Shown here piece after piece: positions 63,609 to 64,000 of a stretch of DNA of 64,000 nt. The notes under the pieces were generated by a model. That model made no database searches and was not told the DNA's origin. It saw only the letters and a list, made by a program, of their open reading frames with translations. Positions within the stretch are counted from its first letter, which is position 1. The number at the start of each line of letters is the position of its first letter. The stretch is from Flavobacterium sp. xlx-214 (lineage in GTDB: Bacteria > Bacteroidota > Bacteroidia > Flavobacteriales > Flavobacteriaceae). The translations under genes and the position numbers were made by a program. The stretch covers positions 806,001-870,000 of the forward strand of contig NZ_CP059431.1 in NCBI RefSeq assembly GCF_013874595.1. Reading direction: 5' to 3'.

Positions 63609-63823
63609 TTACATTAATATCAAAAACACACTAACAGCTAGAATAGTAAAGCATTCATAATGTTTAATTAACAATTTGCAAATCATTGTTAAAACACATT
63701 TATAATACTTTAAAATTTTAAGATTTAAAAAGTAATTAGGCATATTATTAGCAAATTATTTCGCTTTTTATCTATCTAAAAAGACTCTAAATTATATGCG
63801 CGCATACAAAAAACAATGTTTTG

Positions 63824-63863
63824 CACAAAAAAAGGCTGTCTTTATAAAAGAACAGCCTTTTTC
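63824..63863 (-). terminator. Terminator downstream of the gene entering from the right edge
   Basis: On the minus strand the stem AAAAAGGCTGT / ACAGCCTTTTT has an 11-12 nt loop. Confidence 0.8.
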
Positions 63864-63886
63864 AAAATTGGATATTTTTAAGATGA

Positions 63887-64000
63887 TTACATCTTTTTAC
63901 TATTGTTTTCTTGATTAACATCAGCCATTAATTGTGATGGATCAATAACTACTGTTTTTACTCTTTTTCCTTTGGTATCAAACTCAAAATCATAAGTAGG
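63887..64000 (-). CDS. C-terminus of a protein, possibly an M1-family metallopeptidase (5' end outside window)
   Basis: Only the last 37 codons are inside the window. They read PTYDFEFDTKGKRVKTVVID, then PSQLMADVNQENNSKKM and a TAA stop at 63887-63889. The pattern KRVKTVVIDPSQLMADVNxxNN recalls the C-terminal end of Bacteroidetes M1 (gluzincin) aminopeptidases, but no catalytic part can be seen. A terminator follows. Confidence 0.5.
   Translation of the reverse strand, partial: PTYDFEFDTKGKRVKTVVIDPSQLMADVNQENNSKKM

Overview
The window is AT-rich chromosomal DNA from a member of the Bacteroidetes, almost certainly family Flavobacteriaceae (Flavobacterium / Myroides / Paenimyroides type). The evidence is: type IX secretion and gliding genes (PorW/SprE, PorP/SprF, a type B sorting-domain protein); an F-type ATP synthase cluster without atpD and atpC; SUF Fe-S genes with DUF59, DUF2480 and DUF3078 companions; promoters of the Bacteroidetes TAnnTTTG class; no useful Shine-Dalgarno signals; and many short secreted proteins and lipoproteins. 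Several listed starts use ATG codons inside longer frames that would otherwise begin at TTG. No tRNA, rRNA, transposase, integrase or CRISPR array was seen.

Layout. 1-5.3 kb: end of a DUF5689-type surface protein, a Kef-type antiporter overlapping a GNAT acetyltransferase, then a small accessory patch (a membrane-anchored carboxypeptidase-regulatory-like protein, a decayed copy of the GNAT 3' end, a small membrane protein). 5.5-13.9 kb: minus-strand operon sprE-atpZ-DUF6168-atpB-atpE-atpF-atpH-atpA-atpG. 14.3-24.2 kb: housekeeping genes (TerC, gpsA, yicC-gmk-nadD, ArsC/Spx-like, a TrhO-like hydroxylase with an extra domain), a frameshifted lipoprotein, a c-type cytochrome and an L,D-transpeptidase. 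24.4-27.2 kb: recA, then a TPP riboswitch driving a PnuC-type (probably thiamine) transporter that overlaps an acyl-CoA-dehydrogenase-like flavoenzyme. 27.8-28.2 kb: a 21-bp minisatellite. 28.2-36.4 kb: YkuD_2 protein with a PlsC acyltransferase, trpS, dprA, an HU/SPOR envelope protein, acyl-CoA thioesterase, S1/P1 nuclease and a Ser/Arg-rich secreted protein. 36.5-43.2 kb: PorP/SprF with an OmpA/PD40 partner, hflX, and a large type B T9SS substrate.

43.2-60.7 kb is the most interesting part. The SUF genes lie in two minus-strand blocks, sufA-like/sufB/sufC/sufD (56.6-60.7 kb) and sufS/sufE/sufT-like/DUF2480/DUF3078 (43.2-46.6 kb). They are separated by about 10 kb holding an opposite-strand nhaA and a four-gene operon of tail-fibre-like surface proteins plus a lectin-like protein. 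A perfect 12-bp dyad lies between nhaA and that operon. The window ends with a TonB-dependent receptor and the C-terminus of a protein resembling an M1 metallopeptidase.

Functionally the window is mostly core metabolism and envelope biology: ATP synthesis, Fe-S assembly, Na+/H+ and K+/H+ exchange, peptidoglycan cross-linking, thiamine salvage and T9SS-linked surface display. I found no convincing defence or mobile system. The features most worth following up are the thiamine-riboswitch operon, the tail-fibre-like operon splitting suf, the minisatellite, and small rearrangements that left duplicated 3' ends or terminators.
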